From positions 310,001-374,000 of the forward strand of contig CAWBTU010000006.1 of NCBI GenBank assembly GCA_963791805.1: DNA of 64,000 nt. Reading direction: 5' to 3'. This DNA comes from JACMJL01 sp963791805. GTDB lineage: Bacteria > Bacillota > Clostridia > Clostridiales > Clostridiaceae. This document shows positions 52,226-61,363 of this stretch, in pieces. Within the stretch, counting starts at the first letter, position 1. Every line of letters begins with the position of its first letter. The translations under genes and the position numbers were made by a program. The notes below the pieces were generated by a model. It was not told the origin of the DNA. It saw only the letters and a list, made by a program, of their open reading frames with translations, and did no database searches.

Positions 52226-53584
52226 TTGGAGTATAGTTTAAACTTAAGTATTGAACAAAAGTTAGTAATGACCCAGCAAATGCAACTTTCAGTAAAATTA
52301 CTTCAAATGCCTACCTTTGAATTACAACAATATGTTGATAAAGAATTGCTTGAAAATCCAGTTCTGGAAGTTGAACCAGAAATAGATAAGTTAGATTTAG
52401 GTGGAAATAAAATTGATTATAAAGATTTAATTAAATATCTAGACTCTCGTGGAGAAGAAAGTAATCGTTATCAACAAGAAGATGAGGATCTTTCTCCACT
52501 AAATTTTATTTCAAATACAAAATCTTTAAAAGAATTTTTGCAGGAGCAAATTTTAGAAATAAATATAAATACATTAAACAAAGGAATATGTGGTTACCTA
52601 ATAGAAAACATTGATGCTAGGGGTTATTTAGGATGCGAATTAATTGATATTTGCTCAGAGCTAAACATTGAATTATGTGTTGCTGAAGAAGCCCTTAAAA
52701 TATTACAGTCACTTGAACCTGTAGGTATTGGTGCAAGGAATTTGAAAGAGTGTCTAAAAATCCAATTAAATAGAAAAGGCATAGTTGATGAAATTATTTA
52801 TTACATAATAGACAATTATTTAGAGTATGTTGGAGAGCATAAATTATCTCATATTTCAAAACAGCTAAAGATTTCATTGGAAAAGGTACAAGATATATGT
52901 GATATAATAAAATCACTTGAACCCAAGCCTGCTAGAGGCTTTTATACAGGTGAAAGTATAGAATACATTGTGCCAGACGCCTTCATAACTAAAATTGATG
53001 ATGAGTATATAATTATTATGAATGATGAGGCGGTACCAAGGTTAAAAATTAATACTTTATATAAAGACATTATTATGCATGAAATTGATAAAAAAACGGT
53101 AAACTATGTTAAGGATAAAATAAATAGCGCTATATTTTTAATAAACAGTATTGATAAGAGGAAAAGCACTATTTACAGGATTCTTGAAAAAATAATTGAA
53201 GTGCAGAAAGATTACTTTGATATGGGCGACGATTATCTAAAACCAATGACTTTAAAGAATGTAGCAGATTATCTAGGGGTTCATGAATCCACAGTAAGTA
53301 GAGCAATTAATGAAAAATATATAAGTACCAACTCAGGAATAATTAAAATTAAGACTTTATTTACTAAGGGGCTTTCTACAGAAGATGTAGCTGATGTATC
53401 TACAAATACAATTAAAAGAACAATAAATGATTTAATTTCTAAAGAAGATAAAAAACAACCTTTGTCTGATCAAAAAATAAGTGAGTTACTAAATAGAAAT
53501 GGAACAAATATTGCACGAAGAACAGTAGCAAAATATAGGGAAGAGCTAGGAATTTTGCCATCTAGTAAAAGAAAGAGATTCTAA
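52226..53584 (+). CDS. rpoN: RNA polymerase sigma-54 factor
   Basis: A 452-residue sigma-54. The Gln/Leu-rich region I is visible (EQKLVMTQQMQLSVKLLQM, then FELQQYVDKELLENPVLE). The core-binding region, the helix-turn-helix LKNVADYLGVHESTVSRAI and the RpoN box ARRTVAKYREELGI follow. It starts with TTG behind GGGGGAGG. It recruits RNA polymerase to -24/-12 promoters and needs an enhancer-binding activator; no such activator is in the window. A terminator separates it from cggR. Confidence 0.94.
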   Translation: MEYSLNLSIEQKLVMTQQMQLSVKLLQMPTFELQQYVDKELLENPVLEVEPEIDKLDLGGNKIDYKDLIKYLDSRGEESNRYQQEDEDLSPLNFISNTKSLKEFLQEQILEININTLNKGICGYLIENIDARGYLGCELIDICSELNIELCVAEEALKILQSLEPVGIGARNLKECLKIQLNRKGIVDEIIYYIIDNYLEYVGEHKLSHISKQLKISLEKVQDICDIIKSLEPKPARGFYTGESIEYIVPDAFITKIDDEYIIIMNDEAVPRLKINTLYKDIIMHEIDKKTVNYVKDKINSAIFLINSIDKRKSTIYRILEKIIEVQKDYFDMGDDYLKPMTLKNVADYLGVHESTVSRAINEKYISTNSGIIKIKTLFTKGLSTEDVADVSTNTIKRTINDLISKEDKKQPLSDQKISELLNRNGTNIARRTVAKYREELGILPSSKRKRF

Positions 53585-53622
53585 TCAGAAAATTTTATTA
53601 CTAAAATTTTCTGATTTCTATT
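53585..53622 (+). terminator. rpoN terminator
   Basis: TCAGAAAATTTT (53585-53596) pairs with AAAATTTTCTGA (53603-53614), followed by TTTC. Confidence 0.75.
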
Positions 53623-53649
53623 TAAAAATAGAGTAAAGTAATCTATAAT
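53621..53649 (+). promoter_or_regulatory. promoter of the glycolytic operon
   Basis: TTTAAA (53621-53626), 17-base spacer, TATAAT (53644-53649). Transcription would start near 53656, which matters for choosing the cggR start. Confidence 0.6.
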
Positions 53650-53667
53650 ATAGGTGGGACAATTATA

Positions 53668-54732
53668 ATGCATATGGGACAAAAACAGACCATAGGGGTG
53701 ACTATTTTGCAGGAAATTTTAAAAATACAGCAACAACTAGTTCCTGAACTTTTAGATACATTAGAAAAAAGATATAACATTCTAAGAGTGATATACTATA
53801 ATCAACCTATTGGTAGAAGGACATTAGCTAACAGCCTTACCATAGGAGAAAGAGTAGTTAGAACTGAAATTGACTTTCTGAAAAAACAAAATTTGATTAA
53901 TGTCAATGTAGCTGGAATGACAATTACTTCAGAAGGTGAAGAAGTAATTGATAAACTAAAATATTATATCCATGAAGTAAGAGGATTGTCAGAAATTAAA
54001 GATTTCATCAAAGAAAAGTTAAAAATTCAGAACATAATAATTGTACCAGGAGATTTAGAAGAAGATAAGATAGTAAAAAATGAGCTTGGCAGAGTTGCCG
54101 CTAAATTTATTTGCAGTGCAATACAAAATAATAGTATAATTGCAATAACAGGTGGTTCTACCATAAAACAGGTAGTTGACAACTTACCAAAACGGTCTGA
54201 TTTCGACAATGTACTTGTAGTTCCTGCTCGTGGAGGCATTGGCAGAAACGTTGAAACACAAGCTAACATTTTAGCTGCTTCATTTGCTAATAGAATTGGT
54301 GCTAACTATAAGTTGTTACATTTACCTGATAATTTAAGTGATGAGGTACTAAGTTCTATAGTAAACGAACAAGGTATTAAAGAAGTACTTGAAAACATAC
54401 AAAATGCTGATTTCTTAATTAATGGTATAGGAAGAGCAGATGAAATGGCCAGAAGAAGAGGTTTACCACTCTCGGAATTACTTTCTGACGAGAATTCAGT
54501 GGCTGTTGGTGAAGCATTTGGACATTATTTTAATATTTCTGGTGAAGTAGTATATTCTTCTTCAATTATTGGAATAAAAAATGATGACATTAAAAAAATT
54601 AAAAATCAAATTGCAGTAGCAGGTGGAAAGAGTAAAGCTGAAGCAATAATTGCTGCTGAAATTAACAGTTATAACAGCGTTTTAATAACAGATGAAGGCG
54701 CTGCTAGAGAAATTGTTAAGTTACTTAGTTAA
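53668..54732 (+). CDS. cggR: central glycolytic genes regulator, SorC family
   Basis: A 354-residue (or 341-residue) repressor. The N-terminal DNA-binding domain shows LLDTLEKRYNILRVIYYNQPIGRRTLA. The sugar-binding SorC domain (about 100-350) shows ITGGSTIKQVVDNLP, VVPARGGIGRNVETQAN and INGIGRADEMARRRG. In Bacillus it represses the gapA operon until fructose-1,6-bisphosphate binds. ATG 53668 has AGGTGGG upstream, but the predicted transcript may begin inside that site. TTG 53707, with AGGGGTG ahead, gives the usual family N-terminus, so the start is uncertain. It heads the operon, 44 bases before gapA. Confidence 0.92.
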   Translation: MHMGQKQTIGVTILQEILKIQQQLVPELLDTLEKRYNILRVIYYNQPIGRRTLANSLTIGERVVRTEIDFLKKQNLINVNVAGMTITSEGEEVIDKLKYYIHEVRGLSEIKDFIKEKLKIQNIIIVPGDLEEDKIVKNELGRVAAKFICSAIQNNSIIAITGGSTIKQVVDNLPKRSDFDNVLVVPARGGIGRNVETQANILAASFANRIGANYKLLHLPDNLSDEVLSSIVNEQGIKEVLENIQNADFLINGIGRADEMARRRGLPLSELLSDENSVAVGEAFGHYFNISGEVVYSSSIIGIKNDDIKKIKNQIAVAGGKSKAEAIIAAEINSYNSVLITDEGAAREIVKLLS

Positions 54733-54776
54733 CCAAATAAATTTATATAAATAAAAATTTTTAGGAGGTATTTACA

Positions 54777-55790
54777 ATGGTAAAGGTTGGTATTAATGGT
54801 TTTGGAAGGATAGGTCGTCTAGCATTTAGAGCAGCCCTAGAGAATAAGGAAGTTCAGGTTTTAGGAATAAATGACCCCTTCATCGATTTAGATTATATGG
54901 TGTATATGCTAAAGTATGATTCAGTTCATGGTCAATACAAAGGAGAAATTTCTTTTGAAAAAGAAAGCAATTCATTGATTGTTGATGGACACAAGATAAA
55001 AATATTTGCTGAAAAAGATCCTGCAAACATAAATTGGGCATCTAGTGGTGCAGAATATATTCTTGAATGTACAGGTGTATTTACAACAATAGAAAAGGCA
55101 TCTACTCACTTTAAAGGTGGTGCTAAAAAAGTTATTATTTCAGCTCCATCAGCAGATGCTCCAATGTTTGTAATGGGAGTTAATAACACTAAATATTCTA
55201 AGGATTTAACAGTAATATCAAATGCATCATGTACTACAAACTGTCTTGCTCCTTTAGCAAAGGTTATACATGATAATTTTGGAATAGAAGAAGGTTTAAT
55301 GACTACTGTTCATTCAACAACAGCAACTCAAAAGACTGTTGATGGTCCTTCAAACAAGGACTGGAGAGGTGGAAGAGCTGCAGCAGCTAATATAATTCCA
55401 TCTTCAACTGGAGCTGCAAAAGCAGTTGGTAAGGTTATTCCTGAATTAAATGGAAAATTAACTGGTATGTCATTTAGAGTTCCAACTTTAGATGTTTCTG
55501 TTGTTGATTTAACAGTAAAATTAGTTAAACCTTGTACATATGAAGAAATTAAAACTGCAATTAAAAAAGCATCAGAAAATGAATTAAAAGGAATTCTTGG
55601 ATACACTGAAGATGCAGTTGTTTCTACTGATTTTATTCATGATAAAAGAACTTCAATATTCGATGCAAATGCTGGTATTCAATTGAGTGATAAATTCGTT
55701 AAATTAGTTTCATGGTACGATAACGAATGGGGTTATTCAAATAAACTTATTGATTTAACAGTATATGCAGCTGGTGTTGATGCAAAATAA
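54777..55790 (+). CDS. gapA: glyceraldehyde-3-phosphate dehydrogenase, type I
   Basis: A 337-residue glycolytic enzyme. It begins VKVGINGFGRIGRLAFRA (NAD site) and has the catalytic Cys in SNASCTTNCLAPL and the active-site His in TVHSTTATQKTVDGPS. LDVSVVDLT and WYDNEWGYSNK complete the family pattern. AGGAGG precedes the ATG. A terminator before pgk suggests that its message may be more abundant than that of the following genes. Confidence 0.97.
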   Translation: MVKVGINGFGRIGRLAFRAALENKEVQVLGINDPFIDLDYMVYMLKYDSVHGQYKGEISFEKESNSLIVDGHKIKIFAEKDPANINWASSGAEYILECTGVFTTIEKASTHFKGGAKKVIISAPSADAPMFVMGVNNTKYSKDLTVISNASCTTNCLAPLAKVIHDNFGIEEGLMTTVHSTTATQKTVDGPSNKDWRGGRAAAANIIPSSTGAAKAVGKVIPELNGKLTGMSFRVPTLDVSVVDLTVKLVKPCTYEEIKTAIKKASENELKGILGYTEDAVVSTDFIHDKRTSIFDANAGIQLSDKFVKLVSWYDNEWGYSNKLIDLTVYAAGVDAK

Positions 55791-55855
55791 TCTTCAAGAT
55801 TATTAATAATCCTTAGAATTACAATAATTCATTAGAATTTAAATAATATTATATG

Positions 55856-55896
55856 GTCTGGTTTTGTAGTTTGGGCTATAAGGCCAGACTTTTTTC
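55856..55896 (+). terminator. terminator or attenuator between gapA and pgk
   Basis: GTCTGG (55856-55861) pairs with CCAGAC (55884-55889), followed by TTTTTTC. Confidence 0.65.
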
Positions 55897-55927
55897 TCAA
55901 AATATAATAAATTATGAGGTGAAGTGA

Positions 55928-57121
55928 ATGAGTTTTAATAAAAAGACAATCGAAGATGTAGAAGTTTCAGGCAAAAGGGTATTAGTAAGATGTGATTTTA
56001 ATGTTCCGCTTAAAGATGGAGCTATCACTGATGAGAATAGATTAGTTGGAGCAATTCCAACAATAAAGTATTTAATTTCTAAAAATGCAAAAGTCATTCT
56101 ATGTTCACATCTAGGAAAAGCCAAGGGACCAGATCCAAAGTTAACCTTAGCTCCTGTAGCTGTAAGGTTAAGTGAATTGTTAGGTAAAGAAGTTGTTTTT
56201 GCCCCTGACGATAGTGTTGTTGGAGAAAATGCAAAAGCAGCTGTAGCTAAAATGAATGCTGGAGATATTGTTTTGCTTGAGAATACAAGATTTAGAAAAG
56301 AAGAAGAAAAGAATGAAGATAGCTTTTCAGAAGATTTAGCTTCCCTTGCAGATATATTTGTAAATGATGCATTTGGTTCAGCGCACAGAGCACATTGCTC
56401 AACAGTTGGAGTAACAAAATTTGTAAAGGAATCAGTTTGCGGTTATCTAATTCAGAAGGAACTTAAATTTTTGGGCGAAGTAATAGAAAAACCTGTTAGA
56501 CCATTTGTAGCAATACTTGGCGGAGCAAAAGTTTCAGATAAAATAAATGTAATAAATAACTTACTTGATAAAGTAGATACTCTTATTATAGGTGGTGGAA
56601 TGGCTTATACCTTCCAAAAAGCTCTAGGATATTCAATTGGAACATCCTTACTTGAGGCTGATAAAATTGAATATGCTAAAGAGATGATGGAAAAGGCTAA
56701 AGCAAAAGGAGTGAAGTTGCTTCTACCTGTGGATGTAATTATGGCTGATAAATTTTCTCCAGATGCAGAGCCAATTGTTGTTGAGGATCAAAATATAAAA
56801 GATGAATATATGGGACTAGATATTGGACCTAAATCAGCTAAGTTATTTGCTGATGAAATTAAAACTGCAAAGACTATAATTTGGAATGGACCTATGGGCG
56901 TATTTGAATTTGAAAGTTTTGCAAAAGGAACAATAGCAGTAGCTAAAGCTATGGCTGAGGCAGATGCCACAACTGTAATTGGAGGCGGAGATAGTGCAGC
57001 TGCAGCAAATCAGTTAGGATTTGGAGATAAAATGACTCATATTTCAACTGGTGGTGGAGCTTCACTAGAATTCCTTGAAGGAAAAGAATTACCAGGAATA
57101 TCAGCATTAAATAATAAATAA
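55928..57121 (+). CDS. pgk: phosphoglycerate kinase
   Basis: A 397-residue kinase forming ATP and 3-phosphoglycerate. It shows RVLVRCDFNVPLKDGAITDE, SHLGKAKGPDPK, LENTRFRKEEEKNE, FVNDAFGSAHRAH and the nucleotide-binding GGGDSAAAANQLG near the end. It has a complete standard length. GAGGTGAAG precedes the ATG. Confidence 0.97.
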   Translation: MSFNKKTIEDVEVSGKRVLVRCDFNVPLKDGAITDENRLVGAIPTIKYLISKNAKVILCSHLGKAKGPDPKLTLAPVAVRLSELLGKEVVFAPDDSVVGENAKAAVAKMNAGDIVLLENTRFRKEEEKNEDSFSEDLASLADIFVNDAFGSAHRAHCSTVGVTKFVKESVCGYLIQKELKFLGEVIEKPVRPFVAILGGAKVSDKINVINNLLDKVDTLIIGGGMAYTFQKALGYSIGTSLLEADKIEYAKEMMEKAKAKGVKLLLPVDVIMADKFSPDAEPIVVEDQNIKDEYMGLDIGPKSAKLFADEIKTAKTIIWNGPMGVFEFESFAKGTIAVAKAMAEADATTVIGGGDSAAAANQLGFGDKMTHISTGGGASLEFLEGKELPGISALNNK

Positions 57122-57132
57122 TACGCAATAGA

Positions 57133-57172
57133 GAATACTATCATCTAACAATATTGCTAGATGATAGTATTC
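57133..57172 (+). repeat. 15-bp inverted repeat between pgk and tpiA
   Basis: Perfect arms 57133-57147 and 57158-57172 with a 10-base loop and no T run. An RNA-processing or stabilising hairpin is more likely than a terminator. Confidence 0.6.
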
Positions 57173-57225
57173 ATATACTGAATATAAGAGTATAGTTAAT
57201 AATAATAGAATGGAGTGTTTTATTG

Positions 57226-57972
57226 ATGAGAAAAGCAATAATTGCTGGAAATTGGAAAATGAACAATACCGTTGAAGAAGCATTAAAATTAGTAGAAGAG
57301 CTTAAACCACTTGTTAAGGATGCAAGCTGTGATGTAGTTGTTTGTCCTACTTTTGTATGTCTTGACGCTGTATTAAAAGCAGTTGAAGGAACTAATATAA
57401 AAGTTGGAGCTCAGAATATGTACTTTGAAGAAAAAGGAGCTTTCACTGGAGAAATATCACCAATTATGCTTGAAAAAATGAAAATTGATTATGTAATAAT
57501 TGGACATAGCGAAAGAAGACAGTATTTCAATGAGACAGATGAGAGTGTTAATAAAAAGTTAAAGGTAGCTTTCAATCATAATTTAGTACCAATTCTTTGT
57601 TGTGGAGAGTCTTTACAAGAAAGAGAAGCTAATATAACAGAAGAAGTAGTTGCTAGACAAATAAAGTTAGACTTAGCTGGACTTACTGCTGAGCAAGTTG
57701 AGACTTTAGTTGTTGCATATGAACCTATTTGGGCTATAGGAACAGGAAAAACTGCTACTGATGATCAAGCTAATGAAGTTATAGGTTTTATTAGGAGAAC
57801 AATCGCTAGTACTTTTGGACAAGAAGTTGCTGACAAAACTAGAATTCAATATGGTGGTTCAGTTAAACCATCTAGTATTAAAGCGCAAATGGCAAAATCA
57901 GATATCGATGGAGCACTTGTTGGTGGTGCAAGTTTAGTCGCAACAGATTTTGCAGCTATAGTTAACTATTAA
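57226..57972 (+). CDS. tpiA: triosephosphate isomerase
   Basis: A 248-residue TIM barrel. The catalytic residues are visible: Lys in AGNWKMNN, His in IIGHSERRQYF and Glu in VAYEPIWAIGTGKTA. The phosphate loop YGGSVKP and GALVGGASL follow. TGGAGTG at 57211-57217 supports the ATG at 57226 over the preceding in-frame TTG. Confidence 0.97.
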   Translation: MRKAIIAGNWKMNNTVEEALKLVEELKPLVKDASCDVVVCPTFVCLDAVLKAVEGTNIKVGAQNMYFEEKGAFTGEISPIMLEKMKIDYVIIGHSERRQYFNETDESVNKKLKVAFNHNLVPILCCGESLQEREANITEEVVARQIKLDLAGLTAEQVETLVVAYEPIWAIGTGKTATDDQANEVIGFIRRTIASTFGQEVADKTRIQYGGSVKPSSIKAQMAKSDIDGALVGGASLVATDFAAIVNY

Positions 57973-58030
57973 ATTTTACTTAGAGTTATTGTGTAAAGGA
58001 AGTTTAATCTAGGATTTTAGGAGGCAAACA

Positions 58031-59560
58031 ATGACAAAAAAACCTGTGATGTTAATGATTTTAGATGGATTTGGAATCAGTGACAAAGAAGATGGAAATG
58101 CAGTAAGAGCAGCATATAAGCCTAATTTTGATGCATTATTTAAAGACTATCCACACACACAATTAGGTGCTAGTGGATTAGATGTTGGACTTCCTGAGGG
58201 ACAAATGGGTAATTCAGAAGTTGGACACTTAAATATTGGATCAGGAAGAATTATTTATCAAGAGCTTACTAGGATAACAAAAGCAATTTCAGATGGAGAC
58301 TTTTTTACTAATAAGGCATTTAATGAAGCTATTGATAATGCTATTAAAAATAATAGTTCATTGCATTTATTGGGACTGCTCTCAGATGGAGGCGTTCATT
58401 CTCACATAAATCACCTAAAGGCTTTATTGAAGCTTGCAAGCGAAAAAGGTTTAAAGAAGGTTTATGTTCATGGTTTTCTTGATGGAAGAGATGTTCCACC
58501 ATCTTCAGCATTAAATTTTGTATTAGAAATTGAAAAATACATGAAAGAAATTGATACAGGTAAAATAGCAACAGTTTCTGGAAGATACTATGCAATGGAT
58601 AGAGATAACAGATGGGAAAGAGTTCAATTAGCTTATAATGCTATAGTTTTAGCTAAAGGAGAAACTGCCAATAGTGCTGCTGAAGCTGTTCAAAAATCTT
58701 ATCATGATAATAAAACAGATGAGTTTGTACTTCCAACAGTAATATTAGAAAACGGAAAAGCTATTGCTAATATTAGTAATAATGATTCAGTTATTTTCTT
58801 TAACTTCAGACCAGACAGAGCTAGAGAAATTACAAGGGCTATTAATGATGTAGAGTTCAATGGTTTTCAAAGAGAAAAGCTTAACTTGTTTTACGTTACC
58901 TTTACTCAATATGATAAAACTCTTCAAGGAGTACATATCGCATTTTTGCCAGATTCCTTTAATAATACCCTTGGTGAATATGTAAGCAAGTTAGGAAAGA
59001 AGCAACTTAGAATAGCTGAGACTGAGAAATATGCTCATGTTACTTTTTTCTTTAATGGTGGAGTTGAAGCTGCAAATCCAAATGAAGATAGAGCCTTAAT
59101 TCCATCACCAAAAGTTGCAACCTATGATTTAAAGCCTGAAATGAGCGCTAATGAAGTGTGCGAAGAACTGCTTAAAAGAATTGATAGTGATGAATATGAT
59201 ATGATAATAATTAATTTTGCAAATCCTGATATGGTTGGACATACTGGTGTTTTTGAAGCTGCTAAAAAAGCCATTGAAGCAGTAGATGTATGTTTAGGAA
59301 AGACTGTGGAAAGAATACTAAGTAAAGATGGTACAGTGTTTATTACTGCTGACCATGGAAATGCTGAAATTATGATAGATTTCTCTACAGGAGAGCCAAT
59401 GACAGCTCATACAACTGATCCAGTTCCATTTCTCTTTGTTTCAAAGGAAGCTAAGCCACTTAGACAGTCAGGTATTTTAGCTGATATCGCACCAACCATG
59501 CTTCAAGTAATGGGACTTGAAGTGCCAAAGGAAATGACAGGTAAAAGTCTTATTAAATAA
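58031..59560 (+). CDS. gpmI: 2,3-bisphosphoglycerate-independent phosphoglycerate mutase
   Basis: A 509-residue di-manganese enzyme. It shows MLMILDGFGIS, the catalytic serine in GQMGNSEVGHLNIG, DGRDVPPSSA, SGRYYAMDRDNRW, FNFRPDRARE, and the C-terminal metal site TADHGNAEIM. It interconverts 3- and 2-phosphoglycerate without a bisphosphate cofactor. AGGAGGC precedes the ATG. Confidence 0.97.
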   Translation: MTKKPVMLMILDGFGISDKEDGNAVRAAYKPNFDALFKDYPHTQLGASGLDVGLPEGQMGNSEVGHLNIGSGRIIYQELTRITKAISDGDFFTNKAFNEAIDNAIKNNSSLHLLGLLSDGGVHSHINHLKALLKLASEKGLKKVYVHGFLDGRDVPPSSALNFVLEIEKYMKEIDTGKIATVSGRYYAMDRDNRWERVQLAYNAIVLAKGETANSAAEAVQKSYHDNKTDEFVLPTVILENGKAIANISNNDSVIFFNFRPDRAREITRAINDVEFNGFQREKLNLFYVTFTQYDKTLQGVHIAFLPDSFNNTLGEYVSKLGKKQLRIAETEKYAHVTFFFNGGVEAANPNEDRALIPSPKVATYDLKPEMSANEVCEELLKRIDSDEYDMIIINFANPDMVGHTGVFEAAKKAIEAVDVCLGKTVERILSKDGTVFITADHGNAEIMIDFSTGEPMTAHTTDPVPFLFVSKEAKPLRQSGILADIAPTMLQVMGLEVPKEMTGKSLIK

Positions 59561-59611
59561 AAAATAGGCTATCATTAAGTAGCAATACTATTTTATAAAG
59601 GAGGGTTTTAT

Positions 59612-60913
59612 TTGAAAAATTATGTTGATATTGTAGACGTTTTTGCTAGGCAAATTTTAGATTCGAGAAGTTTTCCCACAGTTGAGGTTGAGGTTATTCT
59701 TGAAGATGGCACTGTAGGAAGAGCAGCTGTTCCCTCTGGAGCATCTACTGGAATTTTTGAAGCAGTTGAATTAAGAGATGATGATAAATCAAAATATCTT
59801 GGAAAAGGTGTACTTAAAGCTGTAGACAATGTAAATAACCTTATTGCAGAAGAACTAATTGGTATTAATGTGTTTGATCAGGTTTTAATTGATAAGATTA
59901 TTATTGAACTTGATGGAACTCCTAACAAAGGTAAGTTAGGGGCAAATGCTATGCTTGGTGTATCACTAGCTTGTGCAAGAGCAGCTGCAGAGTACCTTGG
60001 ATTACCATTATATAAATATATAGGTGGAGTAAACTCAAAAGTACTGCCAGTACCAATGATGAACATTATTAATGGTGGCAAGCATGCGGATAACAATGTA
60101 GATTTACAGGAATTCATGGTAATGCCAGTTGGAGCAGCAAGCTTTAGTGAGGCTCTTAGAATGAGCTCTGAAGTATATCATACTTTAAAAGGCATTCTAA
60201 AAGCAAAAGGATTAGATACAGCAGTTGGTGATGAAGGTGGCTTTGCACCAAATCTAAAATCTAATGAAGAAGCAATTCAAATAATTGTAGAGGCAATAGA
60301 AAAAGCAGGCTTTGTTCCTGGAAAAGATATATATATTGCACTAGACCCAGCATCATCAGAAATATTTGAAGATGGTAAGTATAATTTAGCTGGAGAAGGA
60401 AAACTTCTAACCCCTGCAGAAATGGTAGATTTTTATGTTAATTTAGTAGACAAATATCCTATAATTTCAATTGAAGATGGAATGGCTGAAGAAGACTGGG
60501 AAGGTTGGAAACTTATGACTGAAAAATTAGGAAATAGGATTCAACTTGTTGGTGACGATTTATTTGTGACTAACACAGATAGGCTTACAATGGGAATTGA
60601 AAGAGGAGTAGCTAATTCAATACTTATAAAATTAAATCAAATAGGTACTTTAACAGAAACTCTAAATGCAATTGAAATGGCTTCTAGAGCAGGATATACA
60701 GCAGTTGTTTCACATAGATCAGGAGAAACAGAGGATACTACTATAGCAGATTTAGTTGTAGCAGTAAATGCAGGACAGATTAAAACTGGTGCACCTGCTA
60801 GAAGTGAAAGAGTTGCTAAATACAATCAACTGCTTAGAATCGAAGAAGAGCTAGATGAAACTGCAGAATATAGAGGATTAAATGCCTTTTACAATCTAAA
60901 GAAAAGTAAGTAA
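59612..60913 (+). CDS. eno: enolase
   Basis: A 433-residue enolase. It shows ARQILDSRSFPTVEVEV, PSGASTGIFEAVELRD, NIINGGKHADNNVD, VGDEGGFAPNL, IEDGMAEEDWEGW, LVGDDLFVTN, and the catalytic Lys region ILIKLNQIGTLTETL with SHRSGETEDTTIADL. It starts with TTG 59612 behind AAAGGAGGG. The second position of the usual ILDSRGNPT motif reads RSFPT here, a small departure from the normally conserved GN. Confidence 0.96.
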   Translation: MKNYVDIVDVFARQILDSRSFPTVEVEVILEDGTVGRAAVPSGASTGIFEAVELRDDDKSKYLGKGVLKAVDNVNNLIAEELIGINVFDQVLIDKIIIELDGTPNKGKLGANAMLGVSLACARAAAEYLGLPLYKYIGGVNSKVLPVPMMNIINGGKHADNNVDLQEFMVMPVGAASFSEALRMSSEVYHTLKGILKAKGLDTAVGDEGGFAPNLKSNEEAIQIIVEAIEKAGFVPGKDIYIALDPASSEIFEDGKYNLAGEGKLLTPAEMVDFYVNLVDKYPIISIEDGMAEEDWEGWKLMTEKLGNRIQLVGDDLFVTNTDRLTMGIERGVANSILIKLNQIGTLTETLNAIEMASRAGYTAVVSHRSGETEDTTIADLVVAVNAGQIKTGAPARSERVAKYNQLLRIEEELDETAEYRGLNAFYNLKKSK

Positions 60914-60918
60914 TTTTC

Positions 60919-60946
60919 AAAGGAGCATTTAGTTGCTCCTTTTAGT
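60919..60946 (+). terminator. terminator after eno
   Basis: AAAGGAGCA (60919-60927) pairs with TGCTCCTTT (60934-60942), followed by TAGTTG. Confidence 0.7.
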
Positions 60947-61011
60947 TGTAAAATGTTTTTTTTTGTGGTAATATTTGAATGTACATTATTTAAAATAGGA
61001 GGTGTATTTTT

Positions 61012-61242
61012 ATGCACACTGCTTTAGTTGCTGGTGAAGTAATTTCTGGTATTATTTTAATTGTGATTATTTTGATTCAACCTGGTAAAACAGATGGTCT
61101 TAACTTTATATCAGGGGGAGCTAGCGATACATTTTTTTCGAAAAATAAATCTAGAACTCATGAGGCTTTACAAGTAAGAATTACAATAGTTGCTGCAGTT
61201 ATTTTCGCAATAATTACAGTTTTATTGAATATTACACAATAA
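61012..61242 (+). CDS. secG: preprotein translocase subunit SecG
   Basis: A 76-residue membrane protein with two helices (about residues 4-22 and 54-73) joined by the conserved SecG loop LIQPGKTDGLNFISGGASDT. It assists SecYEG protein export. AGGAGG precedes the ATG. Its place between eno and rnr is standard for clostridia and bacilli. Confidence 0.94.
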   Translation: MHTALVAGEVISGIILIVIILIQPGKTDGLNFISGGASDTFFSKNKSRTHEALQVRITIVAAVIFAIITVLLNITQ

Positions 61243-61261
61243 TTTTTTAGAATTTATTGCT

Positions 61262-61298
61262 AGGGGTATAATCAGAAAAAGATTATACCCTTTGTTTT
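61262..61298 (+). terminator. terminator between secG and rnr
   Basis: AGGGGTATAATC (61262-61273) pairs with GATTATACCCTTT (61281-61293), followed by GTTTTT. Confidence 0.75.
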
Positions 61299-61363
61299 TA
61301 AAGAAAATTAGAATATTTTATATAATTTTATAAAGAATAATAAATGAAAAGAGAGGTGCTAAT

